NCBI GenBank assembly: GCA_947624675.1
Contig: CANQLI010000002.1
Span: 1 to 64,000, forward strand
DNA from: an uncultured Clostridia bacterium
GTDB lineage: Bacteria; Bacillota; Clostridia; Oscillospirales; Ruminococcaceae
Reading direction: 5' to 3'
DNA: 64,000 nt
A program made the position numbers and the translations under genes. The notes under the pieces were generated by a model. That model did not search any database. It worked only from the letters and a program-made list of their open reading frames with translations, and was not told the DNA's origin. Positions 1-9,181 of the stretch are shown piece after piece (position 1 is the stretch's first letter; every line of letters begins with the position of its first letter).

Positions 1-42
1 TCCTCTTGCGGATACATACGGCAGTTTTTCTAAATGAATCAT
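1..42 (-). CDS. Start of an unidentified downstream gene (partial)
   Basis: An ATG at 42 (minus) opens a reading frame that stays open to the window edge, giving 14 codons beginning MIHLEKLPYV. It lies 3 bases after the stop of the M18 aminopeptidase and would be the next gene of that operon. No strong ribosome binding site is visible (only AAGACTAAAG upstream). Too short to assign a family. Confidence 0.35.
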   Translation of the reverse strand, partial: MIHLEKLPYVSARG

Positions 43-45
43 TCT

Positions 46-1446
46 TTAGTCTTCAAAAAATACTTTGAAGGATTTGTAAGCCATATATGTGTCTACCTTT
101 GATGCAATCTCAAACGGCGCGTGCATAGAAAGTATCGGAACTCCTACATCTATAACATCTATATTAAGGTTGGCTATATACTGTGCGACCGTTCCGCCGC
201 CACCGAGATCGACCTTACCAAGCTCTCCTGTTTGCCATACAACTGAGTTTCTATCAAGCAGCTCTCGCACTCTGAACACATACTCGGCTGAAGCATCGCT
301 GGTTCCTGCTTTTCCCCTTGAACCGGTAAATTTAGTAACCACGACGCCATAGTTTATCTTCGACGCGTTTTTGATCTCAGTTACATCGGGAAATGTCGGA
401 TCAACAGCGGCATTTACATCGGCAGACAAGCATTCAGACGCCGATATAACATGCCTCGGAACTCCTCCGAGATTCTCAGCCAGATCACTTATAAAGTACG
501 ATAGATACGCGCTGTTTAAACCTGTGTTACCGTCGCTTCCTGTCTCCTCTTTATCTGTGAGGACCGTGATCGCCGTCCTCTTAGGATTTTCAATATCAAG
601 TATCGCCTTTAAAGCCGTATAAGCGCACACCCTGTCATCCTGTCCGTAAGCGCCTATCATACTTCTGTCAAAGCCAATATCCCTTGCCTTGTAAGCCGGT
701 ACTGCCTCAAGCTCTGCCGAGATAAAGTCATCCTCTTCTATGCCATACTTTTCATTAAGTAGCTTGATTATGTTAAGCTTTACCTTTTCGGATTCCTTGT
801 CATCCTTAAACGGACGCGAACCTATCAGAATATTGAGCTCCTCGCCCTTTACTATCTCCGAAGCGGTTCTCTTCATCTGAGCCTGAGCAAGATGTGGCAA
901 TAGGTCGGTTATACAAAATACCGGATCATCCTCACACTCTCCGATAACAATGTTTACCTTTTCACCGGTTTTTAAAAATACAACTCCGTGAAGCGACAGC
1001 GGAACAGTAGTCCACTGGTACTTTTTGATTCCACCGTAGTAGTGTGTTTTAAAAAGCGCAAGCTCGCCGTCCTCGTACAGCGGATTCTGTTTAAGGTCAA
1101 TTCTCGGGCTGTCAATATGTGCAGCGGATATTCTCACACCTTTTGAAATATCATCGGTTCCGATGACTGCAAGCAGTACAGCCTTATCTCTGTTCACCTT
1201 GTACACCTTGTCTCCGGGCTTGAGCTTTTTAGAAAAATCAAACTCCAAAAATCCGTTTTCCTTTGCAAGCCTTACAGCTTCCTTAACTGCTTCACGCTCT
1301 GTTTTTGCATCATCCAAAAAGCATTTGTAGCCGACGCAAAACTCGTCCGCAGCCTTTATATCCTCATCGGATAAAATAAGACAAGCGTTCTTTTTCTTTG
1401 TAAAAAGCTCTTCCTTTAACTGTTTAGCATCTTTTTGTGAATTCAT
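46..1446 (-). CDS. M18 family aminopeptidase
   Basis: A 466-residue cytosolic metallopeptidase of the aspartyl-aminopeptidase family (M18), which removes N-terminal residues using two metal ions. Family landmarks are the AHIDSPR motif near residue 109 (metal-ligand histidine), DKEETGS near residue 297 (catalytic and metal-ligand acidic residues), and the C-terminal SMHAPFEIAS segment with the last ligand histidine. Length is normal for M18. The ATG directly follows the stop codon of the lytic transglycosylase and has GGAGGAGAAT upstream. It is the last complete gene of a six-gene minus-strand operon. The exact substrate preference cannot be read from the sequence. Confidence 0.93.
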   Translation of the reverse strand: MNSQKDAKQLKEELFTKKKNACLILSDEDIKAADEFCVGYKCFLDDAKTEREAVKEAVRLAKENGFLEFDFSKKLKPGDKVYKVNRDKAVLLAVIGTDDISKGVRISAAHIDSPRIDLKQNPLYEDGELALFKTHYYGGIKKYQWTTVPLSLHGVVFLKTGEKVNIVIGECEDDPVFCITDLLPHLAQAQMKRTASEIVKGEELNILIGSRPFKDDKESEKVKLNIIKLLNEKYGIEEDDFISAELEAVPAYKARDIGFDRSMIGAYGQDDRVCAYTALKAILDIENPKRTAITVLTDKEETGSDGNTGLNSAYLSYFISDLAENLGGVPRHVISASECLSADVNAAVDPTFPDVTEIKNASKINYGVVVTKFTGSRGKAGTSDASAEYVFRVRELLDRNSVVWQTGELGKVDLGGGGTVAQYIANLNIDVIDVGVPILSMHAPFEIASKVDTYMAYKSFKVFFED

Positions 1447-2046
1447 TTAATATTCTCCTCCGTATAAATTTATGTAAGATTCATATGTATTAGCTATTTT
1501 ATTGACATAATGTCTCGTTTCATCGATAGGTATAGCGCTCGGGTCAAAATTTTCTGATGATATGATGCCGTCATTAAGCCACGACTGCACATTTCCTATA
1601 CCTCCGTTGTAGGCTGCTGAAGCTATCTCCCAATCTCCGAATTCGTCTAACAGCTGTCTTAGAATAAAACAGCCATATCTTATATTTGTCTCAGGATCCT
1701 TCATATCACCAAATGATACGCTGTCCTGTTCACCAAGCTTTATGCTTACCTCTTCAAAAGAGATAGGCATTATCTGCATAAGTCCCTTCGCACCGGCAGA
1801 GGAATCGGCATTCGGATTAAAATTGCTCTCGACCTTGATAACAGTATAAACATACAGCGGGTCTATGTTATATTCTTCGCTGTATTTTTCAACATATTCC
1901 ATATAGCCGCGCTGATAAAAATACTTTTTCGATATAACAGGTATCAGCTTTGATACGGAATAAATTACACCAAATAAAACTGAAGCCGTAAATATAAAAA
2001 TAACAAGCCAGCCCAGAGGCTTAATTCGTCTCTTAGCTTTTGCCAT
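1447..2046 (-). CDS. Membrane-anchored lytic transglycosylase (SLT domain)
   Basis: A 199-residue protein with one N-terminal membrane helix (about residues 11-33) and a soluble lytic transglycosylase domain that cleaves peptidoglycan glycan strands outside the membrane. Visible motifs are ESNFNPNA (the Glu is the predicted catalytic acid), GAKGLMQIMP, and AAYNGG near residue 145. Its start overlaps the end of coaE by 14 bases and has AAGGAGAT upstream. The presence of a cell-wall enzyme in an operon with translation and CoA genes is probably co-expression only. Confidence 0.9.
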   Translation of the reverse strand: MAKAKRRIKPLGWLVIFIFTASVLFGVIYSVSKLIPVISKKYFYQRGYMEYVEKYSEEYNIDPLYVYTVIKVESNFNPNADSSAGAKGLMQIMPISFEEVSIKLGEQDSVSFGDMKDPETNIRYGCFILRQLLDEFGDWEIASAAYNGGIGNVQSWLNDGIISSENFDPSAIPIDETRHYVNKIANTYESYINLYGGEY

Positions 2047-2635
2047 ATATTATCTCCTTAATCTTCTTAAGCGCATTCAGAGCCTTGACTTCAAGCTCCG
2101 AAACAGTACCGTCGTTAATAATAATTATATTGCTGTTTTCGGTGAAAAATCTGTCGCTCTTTTGTGAGTTAAATCGTAAGAGAACGCTTTCCTCGGAAAT
2201 TCCGTCTCTATTGATTATCCTGTCAAGTCTGAGCTTTTCACTTGACAAAACGCTGACAATTGCACTGCATCTCTTGTAAATTCCGCTTTCAAACAAAGTA
2301 GGCGCATCAAGCACTAAAAAATCATCGCTTACGCTACTAATGACTCCATCTATATATTGACCTATGTATTTAAAAATAATGTCGTTTTGCGCCTTAAGCT
2401 TTTGTTTGTCACCAAAGATCAAGTCCGCCATCATTCTCCTGTCAAGGTGAAGCCGCTCGTCAAAGCATTGAGGAAACAGCTTGTAAAGCTCCTTGTTGCA
2501 TTCGCTGTTATCCTCGGTAACGATTCTTGCTACCTTATCACAGTCGATGACCTTCACTCCCGCGTCCTGCCATATCCTACTGACAGTACTTTTACCTGCG
2601 CCGCTTTGTCCAGTAAGTCCGACTAACCGAGTCAT
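2033..2635 (-). CDS. coaE: Dephospho-CoA kinase
   Basis: A 200-residue P-loop kinase catalysing the last step of coenzyme A synthesis, phosphorylation of dephospho-CoA. The P-loop GLTGQSGAGKST is at the N-terminus, followed by the typical D-K-V-A-R segment and the VLDAPTLFESG block near residue 115. The frame is open to 2647, but the ATG at 2635 is preferred: it sits one base after the stop of the upstream gene, with GGTGAG in front, and gives the family's usual N-terminus (MTRLVGLTG). Confidence 0.95.
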   Translation of the reverse strand: MTRLVGLTGQSGAGKSTVSRIWQDAGVKVIDCDKVARIVTEDNSECNKELYKLFPQCFDERLHLDRRMMADLIFGDKQKLKAQNDIIFKYIGQYIDGVISSVSDDFLVLDAPTLFESGIYKRCSAIVSVLSSEKLRLDRIINRDGISEESVLLRFNSQKSDRFFTENSNIIIINDGTVSELEVKALNALKKIKEIIYGKS

Positions 2636-2636
2636 A

Positions 2637-3656
2637 TCACTCACCAACCCTTACAATTTCAAAAGCCGCCGCACGCAATATCCTGTTATACACCGCAAGT
2701 CCTTCTCCGCTTTTTTCCGGTACCCTTGCAAAAACAGTTTTAGCGTTTAATTCGTCAAGCTCCCTTAAAACCTTAAAAAGTCTGTTTGCCTGTTCACGAG
2801 AATTTTTTCCGTAGTAAACAACATTAAGATCATCAGGTATTTCGTCGCCGTCAAAGCACATAAGAAATGTATCCTCAGAAGCATTCTCTTTTGCATATTC
2901 TATGAAGCTTTCAAGAGATCCGTCAACAAGCACAACCTTTGCTTTAGGAGAGTAATGCTTATACTTCATTCCCGGAGAAGCCGCTTTTATGTCAGATGAT
3001 ACTTCGTTTAAAACACCGTTATCAATAAACACATTGTGTGCCACCGACATAAGCTCATCAGCCGTTATAATACCCGGGCGCAGTATCCGAACGCCGTCAC
3101 TCTCGAAAGAAATAACTGTTGACTCTACCCCAACCTCACACTCACCGCCGTCCAAAACAGCGGGAATAAGTCCGTTCAAATCGTTTAAAACGTGTAAAGC
3201 AGAAGTAGTGCTGGGTCTTCCGGAAATATTAGCTGACGGTGCGGCAAGCGGCAGCAAACAAGCTCTTATAAGCTCTCTTGCAACCGGACTTTTCGGCATT
3301 CTTATTCCAACCGTATCAAGTCCCCCGCTTGTTACAGAAGGAATTTTATGTGTCTTAGGAAGAACCATTGTAAGCGGTCCCGGCCAGAAGCTTTCAGCAA
3401 GCTTCCAAGCCAACTCCGGTATATCGGTAGAAAGCGTTTTTATCATATCAATATCTGAAATATGAACTATAAGCGGGTTATCGGCGGGTCTGCCCTTTGC
3501 GGCAAAAATTTTTCTCACCGCACTTTCATCAAAGGCATTTGCCGCAAGACCGTAAACTGTTTCTGTCGGCATTCCGACGATCTCGCCGCACTTTATAAGC
3601 CTTGCACAATAATCGATGTTTTCAGGAGTGGGAGAAAGAAGCTTTGTATCAAACAT
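2637..3656 (-). CDS. tsaC: L-threonylcarbamoyladenylate synthase (Sua5/YwlC type)
   Basis: A 339-residue protein making threonylcarbamoyl-AMP from threonine, bicarbonate and ATP, the first step of the t6A37 tRNA modification. The N-terminal YrdC domain (about 1-200) shows the MPTETVYGLAANAF block, the KGRP segment and PSANISGRPSTT. The additional C-terminal Sua5 domain begins with the SPGMKYKHYSPKA linker near residue 227, so this is the long Sua5 form. It is 11 bases downstream of prfA, a common pairing in Firmicutes. RBS GGGTGAGC. Confidence 0.93.
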   Translation of the reverse strand: MFDTKLLSPTPENIDYCARLIKCGEIVGMPTETVYGLAANAFDESAVRKIFAAKGRPADNPLIVHISDIDMIKTLSTDIPELAWKLAESFWPGPLTMVLPKTHKIPSVTSGGLDTVGIRMPKSPVARELIRACLLPLAAPSANISGRPSTTSALHVLNDLNGLIPAVLDGGECEVGVESTVISFESDGVRILRPGIITADELMSVAHNVFIDNGVLNEVSSDIKAASPGMKYKHYSPKAKVVLVDGSLESFIEYAKENASEDTFLMCFDGDEIPDDLNVVYYGKNSREQANRLFKVLRELDELNAKTVFARVPEKSGEGLAVYNRILRAAAFEIVRVGE

Positions 3657-3667
3657 AAAAGCTCACC

Positions 3668-4744
3668 CTATTCCGACTGCGCCGAGAGCTTCGCCGCCTG
3701 ATCGGCAGTCGCCAGCGCATCGATAACCTCATCGATATTTCCGTTCAGAAACTGCTCAAGTCTGTAAATAGTAAGACCGATTCGATGGTCGCTTACCCTT
3801 CCTTCGGGGAAGTTGTATGTCCTGATTCGCTCAGAGCGATCACCCGTTCCCACCTGCGACCGCCTTTGAGCCGCTATCTCATTTTCCTGTGCTCGGAGCT
3901 GTTCCTCATAAAGCCTTGAGCGCAGTATCTTAAGCGCCCTTTCCTTGTTTTTAAACTGACTTCTCTCATCCTGACATTCGACAACAAGACCGGTAGGTAA
4001 GTAAGTTATCCTGACAGCAGACTCGGTTTTATTTATGTGCTGACCGCCGGCGCCGCTGGCTCTGAACACATCAATTTTAAGGTCGGTAGCCTCATTTATC
4101 TCAAACTCTACCTCCTCAGCCTCCGGGAGTACAGCTACCGTAACGGTAGATGTGTGTACTCGTCCCTGTGATTCAGTTTCAGGTACACGCTGAACACGGT
4201 GAACTCCGCTCTCGTACTTAAGGCGTGAATATGCACCCTCGCCCTCTACACTAAAGGAAATTTCCTTATATCCGCCGAGCTCAGTCTCGTTTGCATTCAT
4301 CACCTCATGCTTCCAGCCCTTTGAATCAGCATACATAGTATACATTCTGTAAAGTGAATTAGCAAACAGCGATGCTTCTTCGCCGCCTGCTCCGCCTCTT
4401 ATCTCGATTATGACATTCTTATCGTCGTTCGGATCTTTAGGCAGCAGCATAATTTTGAGTTCCTCCTCACATTTTGCCGTCTGCTCCTTTGATTCCTCAA
4501 GCTGTGTCTGGACCATTTCCTTAAAATCCTTTTCAAGTCCCCCCGCATCCAAAAGCTCATTTGCCTCATCAAGGGAGTCCTTTGCTTTTTTATACTCTCT
4601 GAATTTTTCGATTATAGGCGTAAGATTTTTATACTCCTTCATCAAAGCGGCATACTGCTTATTATCTGAAATTATTTCAGGATCCATAAGATCATTATTG
4701 ATCTGTTCAAACTTTTTTTCAAGCTCTAAAAGTCTCTCAAACAT
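3668..4744 (-). CDS. prfA: Peptide chain release factor 1
   Basis: A 358-residue class I release factor that reads UAA and UAG. The peptidyl-hydrolysis motif GGQ ([12 protein letters not shown]) is near residue 232, and the stop-codon recognition tripeptide P-E-T lies in [10 protein letters not shown] near residue 185, at the position of the PxT motif that separates RF1 from RF2. The [20 protein letters not shown] block is also typical. RBS AAAGGAGA. It lies 34 bases downstream of the DUF951 gene. Confidence 0.97.
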   Translation of the reverse strand: MFERLLELEKKFEQINNDLMDPEIISDNKQYAALMKEYKNLTPIIEKFREYKKAKDSLDEANELLDAGGLEKDFKEMVQTQLEESKEQTAKCEEELKIMLLPKDPNDDKNVIIEIRGGAGGEEASLFANSLYRMYTMYADSKGWKHEVMNANETELGGYKEISFSVEGEGAYSRLKYESGVHRVQRVPETESQGRVHTSTVTVAVLPEAEEVEFEINEATDLKIDVFRASGAGGQHINKTESAVRITYLPTGLVVECQDERSQFKNKERALKILRSRLYEEQLRAQENEIAAQRRSQVGTGDRSERIRTYNFPEGRVSDHRIGLTIYRLEQFLNGNIDEVIDALATADQAAKLSAQSE

Positions 4745-4778
4745 AAATAATCTCCTTTACAAATCAGCTCTATTACTC

Positions 4779-4970
4779 TTATTCATTTTCTGTATTGCGC
4801 TCGACACGCTTAATATTTTTTTCAGCCTTTGACCTTGGAATCATAAACTCTCTTCCACATCCGACACAGCGAAGCTTAAAATCCATTCCCGAACGCAGAA
4901 CCAACATTTTATTATCCCCACAGGGATGTTTTTTTTTCATTATGAGAATGTCGTTTTGTCTTATATCCAT
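4779..4970 (-). CDS. DUF951 family small zinc-ribbon-like protein
   Basis: A 63-residue protein matching the DUF951 pattern: an N-terminal D-I-x-x-N-D segment, then KKKHPCG and a CVGCGRE pair whose cysteines could bind zinc, then a basic MIPRSKAEKNIKRV tail. Function is unknown; the family often lies in translation-related clusters of Firmicutes. It is the first gene of the minus-strand operon, with CGGAGGATATT in front of the ATG and a good promoter about 55 bases upstream. Confidence 0.85.
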   Translation of the reverse strand: MDIRQNDILIMKKKHPCGDNKMLVLRSGMDFKLRCVGCGREFMIPRSKAEKNIKRVERNTENE

Positions 4971-5021
4971 AATATCCTCCGATATTTATATATCAGTTCC
5001 ATAAAATGCGATAATATCTAA

Positions 5022-5050
5022 ATTATAACACATAAGGAACTAAAACGCAA
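5022..5050 (-). promoter_or_regulatory. Promoter of the DUF951-prfA-tsaC-coaE operon
   Basis: On the minus strand TTGCGT (5050-5045), a 17-base spacer and a perfect TATAAT (5027-5022) precede the DUF951 gene. No other promoter as good is seen inside the operon, whose genes overlap or are at most 34 bases apart. Confidence 0.75.
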
Positions 5051-5127
5051 ATACTTTTTAAGTTGAATATTCCGCCGCTTCCTCGAATATAGATAAAAAC
5101 AGAGTTAATACATTTAAGGAGGCAAAA

Positions 5128-6045
5128 ATGAACAAGTATTTTCCCGAGGGCAAGCTTATTGCTCTGAGTTCAAATAAACAAGCCATAAAAAGTCTAAGCG
5201 GTCTTAGTGAAGCAAAAAAGGAAGGGCTGATACTAGAGGCTAAAGCAATACTTTGTGACACAGATCACAATCTTATAGTAGACCTTCCCTGCTGTAAAGG
5301 CGTTATCCCCCGATTTGAAGGTGCAATAGGTATCGACGACGGAACAACAAGAGATATAGCGCTTTTGTCAAGAGTAAATAAGCCGGTATGTTTTAAGGTC
5401 TTATCTATTGAGGAATCGGGCGGTGAAACGACCGCTATACTTTCGCGGCGTGAGGCACAGGTAGAAGCAAGAGAAAACTACATAAACAAGCTTATGCCCG
5501 GAGATATAATTCCTGCTAAGGTAACACATCTTGAACAGTTCGGATGTTTTGTTGACATATGCTGCGGCATAGCGTCGCTAATACCGATAGACGCAATTTC
5601 CGTATCAAGGATATCTCATCCCAAGGACAGATTCTACAATGGGCAGGACATAACAGTAGTTGTAAAGGCACAGGAGGACGACCGCATATTTCTTTCGCAC
5701 AAGGAGCTTCTTGGAACATGGGATGAAAATGCCAGACTCTTCAAGCCCGGTCAGACAGTCGGCGGGATAGTTCGCTCAATAGAAAACTACGGTATATTTA
5801 TTGAGCTTAAGCCAAATCTTGCAGGACTTGCCGAAAGCAGGGAAAATGTAAGCGTCGGTCAGAAAACCTCTGTATATATAAAGTCTATAATACCTGAAAA
5901 AATGAAGGTAAAGCTGATTATAGTTGATGTGTTTGATGATACAGATTCAGACAGAACTCTTGACTATTACATAACATCCGGAAACATAAGCGAATGGGAG
6001 TATTCAACAAAAGAGTCCTCGCGAAAGATAATAACAACTTTTTAA
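5128..6045 (+). CDS. S1-domain RNA-binding protein (ribosomal protein S1-like)
   Basis: A 305-residue cytosolic protein with at least two S1 RNA-binding repeats: about 131-200 (PGDIIPAKVTHLEQFGCFVD ... RIFLSHKELLGTW) and about 209-270 (KPGQTVGGIVRSIENYGIFI ... LAGLAE). An N-terminal region resembling a degenerate further repeat precedes them. This is the short S1-like form common in Clostridia. A role in mRNA binding or translation is inferred from the fold. It is transcribed away from the prfA operon and has AAGGAGG seven bases before the ATG. It stands alone. Confidence 0.85.
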   Translation: MNKYFPEGKLIALSSNKQAIKSLSGLSEAKKEGLILEAKAILCDTDHNLIVDLPCCKGVIPRFEGAIGIDDGTTRDIALLSRVNKPVCFKVLSIEESGGETTAILSRREAQVEARENYINKLMPGDIIPAKVTHLEQFGCFVDICCGIASLIPIDAISVSRISHPKDRFYNGQDITVVVKAQEDDRIFLSHKELLGTWDENARLFKPGQTVGGIVRSIENYGIFIELKPNLAGLAESRENVSVGQKTSVYIKSIIPEKMKVKLIIVDVFDDTDSDRTLDYYITSGNISEWEYSTKESSRKIITTF

Positions 6046-6408
6046 AAAAGGGGTGCTGCCGCAATTCTATTAAAGCTTTGCGTAAGCGCCCTTTAATTTT
6101 TATAATGATATTAGCTATGTAACGCTGTTGTCAAGCAGACGATCTCGACGTCAGCAAATTTTAAAGTTTCATAAAAACCGCTGCGTAAGGACATATGCTT
6201 TAGACAGTGATTTTGTGAACAGATTATGAATATTGTAAACATTTTGTTACAAAACATAATTTATTTTATGAAAAATGTACGTTTGCGTACATTTTTTCGT
6301 CATTTTGCGCTGTTAGTGAGAGGGGTAAAAAATGAAAATTAAATTATCTGAAGCGTTGTGCGACTAAGGTAATAAATTTAAGAGGTGTTTAAGATTTGCT
6401 TTATAACA
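6046..6408. other. Gene-free stretch with two hairpins
   Basis: This interval between the convergent S1-like and rarA genes contains an imperfect terminator just after the S1 stop (AAAGGGG-TGCT pairing with AGCGCCCTTT, then an AATTTTT run, about 6046-6100) and a strong bidirectional hairpin at 6271-6296. A possible 11-codon ORF (MKIKLSEALCD, 6331-6366) with GAGAGGGG before it is probably chance. Nothing else is recognised. Confidence 0.5.
6271..6297. terminator. Bidirectional terminator between S1-like gene and rarA
   Basis: A perfect 11-bp stem (AAAAATGTACG / CGTACATTTTT) with a 4-base TTTG loop; A and T runs on either side make it usable from both strands, as expected between two convergent genes. 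Confidence 0.75.
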
Positions 6409-7674
6409 TTATTCTCCCTCTATCTTTTTGCGGTATTCCCTTGCTGTCTGCTCCTGTTTATTATCACCGAACTCATAATAAACTCTGTCCTTTAAGCTGT
6501 CGGGAAGATACTGCTGCTTTACCCAGTGGTTCTCAAAGCTATGCGGATACAGATAATGCTGTCCCTTATCCTTTACATCAGCTCCGTCAAGATGCTTATT
6601 CTGAAGCTGTCTCGGAATACTTCCGGAAAGACCTGACTTAACATCAGCGATCGCTGAATCTACCGCCATTATAGCGCTGTTTGATTTTGGTGCGGTACAA
6701 AGTAAAATTATTGCCTCCGCAAGCGGTATCCTCGCCTCGGGAAGTCCGAGCTGAAGCGCAGCGTCTACCGCTGACTTGGCAACGACCAACCCCATTGGAT
6801 AAGCAAGACCTATATCTTCAGCCGCCACGACCAAAAGCCTTCTGCAAAGCGACGGAAGATCTCCTGCCTCCATAAGTCTTGCGGCGTAATGCAGCGCAGC
6901 GTTTTCATCGCTACCCCTTACAGACTTCTGAAAAGCAGAAAGTATATCATAATGCTCGTCTCCTGCTTTATCATAGCGCATATTGCTCTTCTGAGTAAGA
7001 AGGCTTGCGTTGTCCATAGACACAAAAAGCCTGTCCTCTGACTTATCAGCTGATAAAAAGCATAACTCGACAGTATTGATAGACTTTCTTACATCACCGC
7101 CGCAGCCTTTGGCGATATGCTCAACTACTCCCTTGTCAAGAGATAGTTTAACTTTGTTTTCATCCGACAGTATCTGAAAAGCACGCTTTATAGCCGGTAT
7201 AGTTTCCTCCCAGGACACCGGTTTGAATTCAAATACTGTTGAGCGGCTTATGATCGCTCCGAACACATAAAAATACGGATTTTCAGTAGTTGAAGCAATT
7301 AGTGTGATTTTTCCGTTTTCAATATATTCAAGCAGCGACTGCTGTTGCTTTTTATTCAAATACTGTATCTCGTCAAGATAAAGAAGTACGCCGTTATAGC
7401 CCTCAAATGTTTCTGTTGACGCTATTATCTCTTTTATATCGGAAACAGATGCGCTTGTGCCGTTTAACTTGTACATTTTAAGATTTGTATTGTCGGCAAT
7501 AATTCTTGCAACAGTAGTCTTTCCGGTTCCGGAAGGACCGTAAAAGATCATATTGGGAATACTTCCGCTTTCGATAATTCTCCTAAGAGGTTTATCCTTG
7601 CCCAAAAGATGAGCCTGACCGACAATGTCGTCAAGCTCATTAGGCCTTATTCTGTCAGCCAAAGGCTTGTGCAT
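6409..7674 (-). CDS. rarA: Replication-associated recombination protein A (AAA+ ATPase)
   Basis: A 421-residue AAA+ protein of the RarA/MgsA/WRNIP1 family, which acts at stalled replication forks. It has the Walker A GPSGTGKT (45-52), Walker B LYLDEIQ near residue 100, a sensor-1 region ASTTENPYF, and the C-terminal family block AEAIILLCTAPKSNSA followed by HYLYPHSFENHWVKQQYLP. Length is normal. The start lies 25 bases after glyA with AAAGGAGCC upstream, so the two are probably co-transcribed. Confidence 0.95.
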   Translation of the reverse strand: MHKPLADRIRPNELDDIVGQAHLLGKDKPLRRIIESGSIPNMIFYGPSGTGKTTVARIIADNTNLKMYKLNGTSASVSDIKEIIASTETFEGYNGVLLYLDEIQYLNKKQQQSLLEYIENGKITLIASTTENPYFYVFGAIISRSTVFEFKPVSWEETIPAIKRAFQILSDENKVKLSLDKGVVEHIAKGCGGDVRKSINTVELCFLSADKSEDRLFVSMDNASLLTQKSNMRYDKAGDEHYDILSAFQKSVRGSDENAALHYAARLMEAGDLPSLCRRLLVVAAEDIGLAYPMGLVVAKSAVDAALQLGLPEARIPLAEAIILLCTAPKSNSAIMAVDSAIADVKSGLSGSIPRQLQNKHLDGADVKDKGQHYLYPHSFENHWVKQQYLPDSLKDRVYYEFGDNKQEQTAREYRKKIEGE

Positions 7675-7699
7675 ATCAGTAGGCTCCTTTCAAAACAGC

Positions 7700-8944
7700 T
7701 TAATAAAGCGGATACTTAGCACAAAGTGATGAAACCGTCTCTCTTATCTCATCAGCTTTATTTTCAAAATCCGTCGCAGCAAGATAGATACACTCCGCTA
7801 TTATCTTCATATCATCTTCCTTAAGCCCTCTTGTTGTAACAGCGGGCGTTCCAACTCTGATTCCGCTTGTTATAAACGGGCTCTGAGGATCATTTGGAAT
7901 AGCATTTTTATTAGCTGTAATATATACCTCGTCAAGTCTGTGCTCAAGCTCCTTACCGGTTATATTAAACGGCTGAAGGTCAACGAGCATAAGATGGTTG
8001 TCAGTACCGCCCGACACAAGTCTGAAGCCTCTTTTAACAAGCTCTTTAGCAAGAGCCTTGGCATTTAAAACTATCTGATGCTGATAAGCCTTGAACTCTG
8101 GCTTTAATGCCTCGCCGAAGCAAACGGCTTTTCCGGCAATAATATGCTCAAGAGGTCCTCCCTGTGTACCCGGAAAGATAGCCTTGTTTATCTTCTTTGA
8201 AAGCTCCTCGTCATTTGTCAAAATAAGACCGCCTCTCGGACCTCTCAGTGTTTTATGAGTAGTTGTTGTAACAACATCAGCTATACCGACCGGAGACGGA
8301 TGCTCACCGGCAGCGACAAGTCCCGCAATATGCGCCATATCGACCATAAAATATGCTCCGACTTCCCTGGCGATTTTACCTATACGCTCAAAGTCTATTA
8401 TTCTTGGATATGCGCTCGCTCCGGCTACTATAAGCTTAGGCTTACACTCCTTTGCCTTTCTTTCAATCTCGTCGTAGTCGATCCTCTCGTCATTTCCCAA
8501 TTCATAAGAAACAAAATTAAAATATTTACCCGACATATTTACAGGGCTTCCGTGAGTAAGATGTCCGCCATGTTCAAGGCTCATACCCATAATAGTATCT
8601 CCGGGGTTTACAAGTGCAAAATAAACAGCCAGATTTGCCTGTGCGCCAGAATGCGGCTGTACATTTGCAAACTTAGAACCGAAGAGCTTACACGCACGCT
8701 CAATAGCTATGTTTTCAACCACATCTACACACTCGCAGCCGCCGTAATAACGCTTTGCGGGATAACCCTCTGCGTACTTATTTGTCAAAACACTTCCCAT
8801 CGCAGCCATTACTGCGCCTGAAACTATATTTTCACTTGCAATAAGCTCAAGATTTCTCCTTTGTCTTGAAAGCTCCTTATCCATAGCTTCTCCGACCTCG
8901 GGATCATACTTTTTAACATATCCGATTGTGTCCATCATTTCCAT
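7700..8944 (-). CDS. glyA: Serine hydroxymethyltransferase
   Basis: A 414-residue pyridoxal-phosphate enzyme interconverting serine and glycine with transfer of a one-carbon unit to tetrahydrofolate. The PLP lysine lies in [15 protein letters not shown]; other landmarks are NLELIASEN near the N-terminus, [12 protein letters not shown] and the C-terminal [13 protein letters not shown]. The frame is open to 8998, but the ATG at 8944 has AGGAGG nine bases upstream and gives the normal family length, so the 18 extra N-terminal codons are rejected. A leader of about 130 bases with hairpins precedes it. Confidence 0.96.
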   Translation of the reverse strand: MEMMDTIGYVKKYDPEVGEAMDKELSRQRRNLELIASENIVSGAVMAAMGSVLTNKYAEGYPAKRYYGGCECVDVVENIAIERACKLFGSKFANVQPHSGAQANLAVYFALVNPGDTIMGMSLEHGGHLTHGSPVNMSGKYFNFVSYELGNDERIDYDEIERKAKECKPKLIVAGASAYPRIIDFERIGKIAREVGAYFMVDMAHIAGLVAAGEHPSPVGIADVVTTTTHKTLRGPRGGLILTNDEELSKKINKAIFPGTQGGPLEHIIAGKAVCFGEALKPEFKAYQHQIVLNAKALAKELVKRGFRLVSGGTDNHLMLVDLQPFNITGKELEHRLDEVYITANKNAIPNDPQSPFITSGIRVGTPAVTTRGLKEDDMKIIAECIYLAATDFENKADEIRETVSSLCAKYPLY

Positions 8945-9078
8945 ATTGAATATCCTCCTAAAACTCAATAAGGGCATAGCCCCGTCATAAAGCGGCATAG
9001 CAATCAGAAGCGGACTCCCCTACTGACTGCAAAAAGTTACCCGCAAATATCAGCGTGTAAACATTCCGCCAAAGTCAT
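8945..9078 (-). promoter_or_regulatory. Structured 5' leader of glyA
   Basis: Between the predicted transcription start (about 9078) and the ATG, the minus strand can form an 8-bp stem, GCAGTCAG (9030-9023) with CTGATTGC (9007-9000). It also has a GGGGC-TAT-GCCC hairpin followed by TTATTGAGTTTT shortly before the RBS. The shape is compatible with a cis-regulatory or attenuating leader, but no known riboswitch consensus was recognised. Confidence 0.35.
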
Positions 9079-9084
9079 ATTATC

Positions 9085-9113
9085 ATTATATAATACTTTG
9101 ACACATTTTTCAA
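9085..9113 (-). promoter_or_regulatory. glyA-rarA promoter
   Basis: On the minus strand TTGAAA (9113-9108), a 17-base spacer and TATAAT (9090-9085). Confidence 0.8.
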
Positions 9114-9130
9114 GTACAAAAATGCAAATA

Positions 9131-9159
9131 TTGACAACCTCTGTTTTAAGTTTTATAAT
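9131..9159 (+). promoter_or_regulatory. Perfect-consensus promoter of the GNAT gene
   Basis: TTGACA (9131-9136), 17-base spacer, TATAAT (9154-9159): both boxes are exact. The start codon at 9182 implies a leader of only about 15 bases, consisting essentially of the ribosome binding site GAGGTG. Confidence 0.85.
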
Positions 9160-9181
9160 TATTCTGAGGTGATTGATAGAT

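Noticed and set aside
8255-8821. Plus-strand 188-codon open frame
   Set aside because: Antisense to glyA, whose conserved motifs cover the same bases.
8945-8998. 18-codon N-terminal extension of glyA
   Set aside because: No ribosome binding site before 8998; AGGAGG is placed for the ATG at 8944, which gives the normal family length.
8945-9078. T-box or THF riboswitch in the glyA leader
   Set aside because: No T-box sequence or known riboswitch consensus seen; kept only as an unassigned structured leader.
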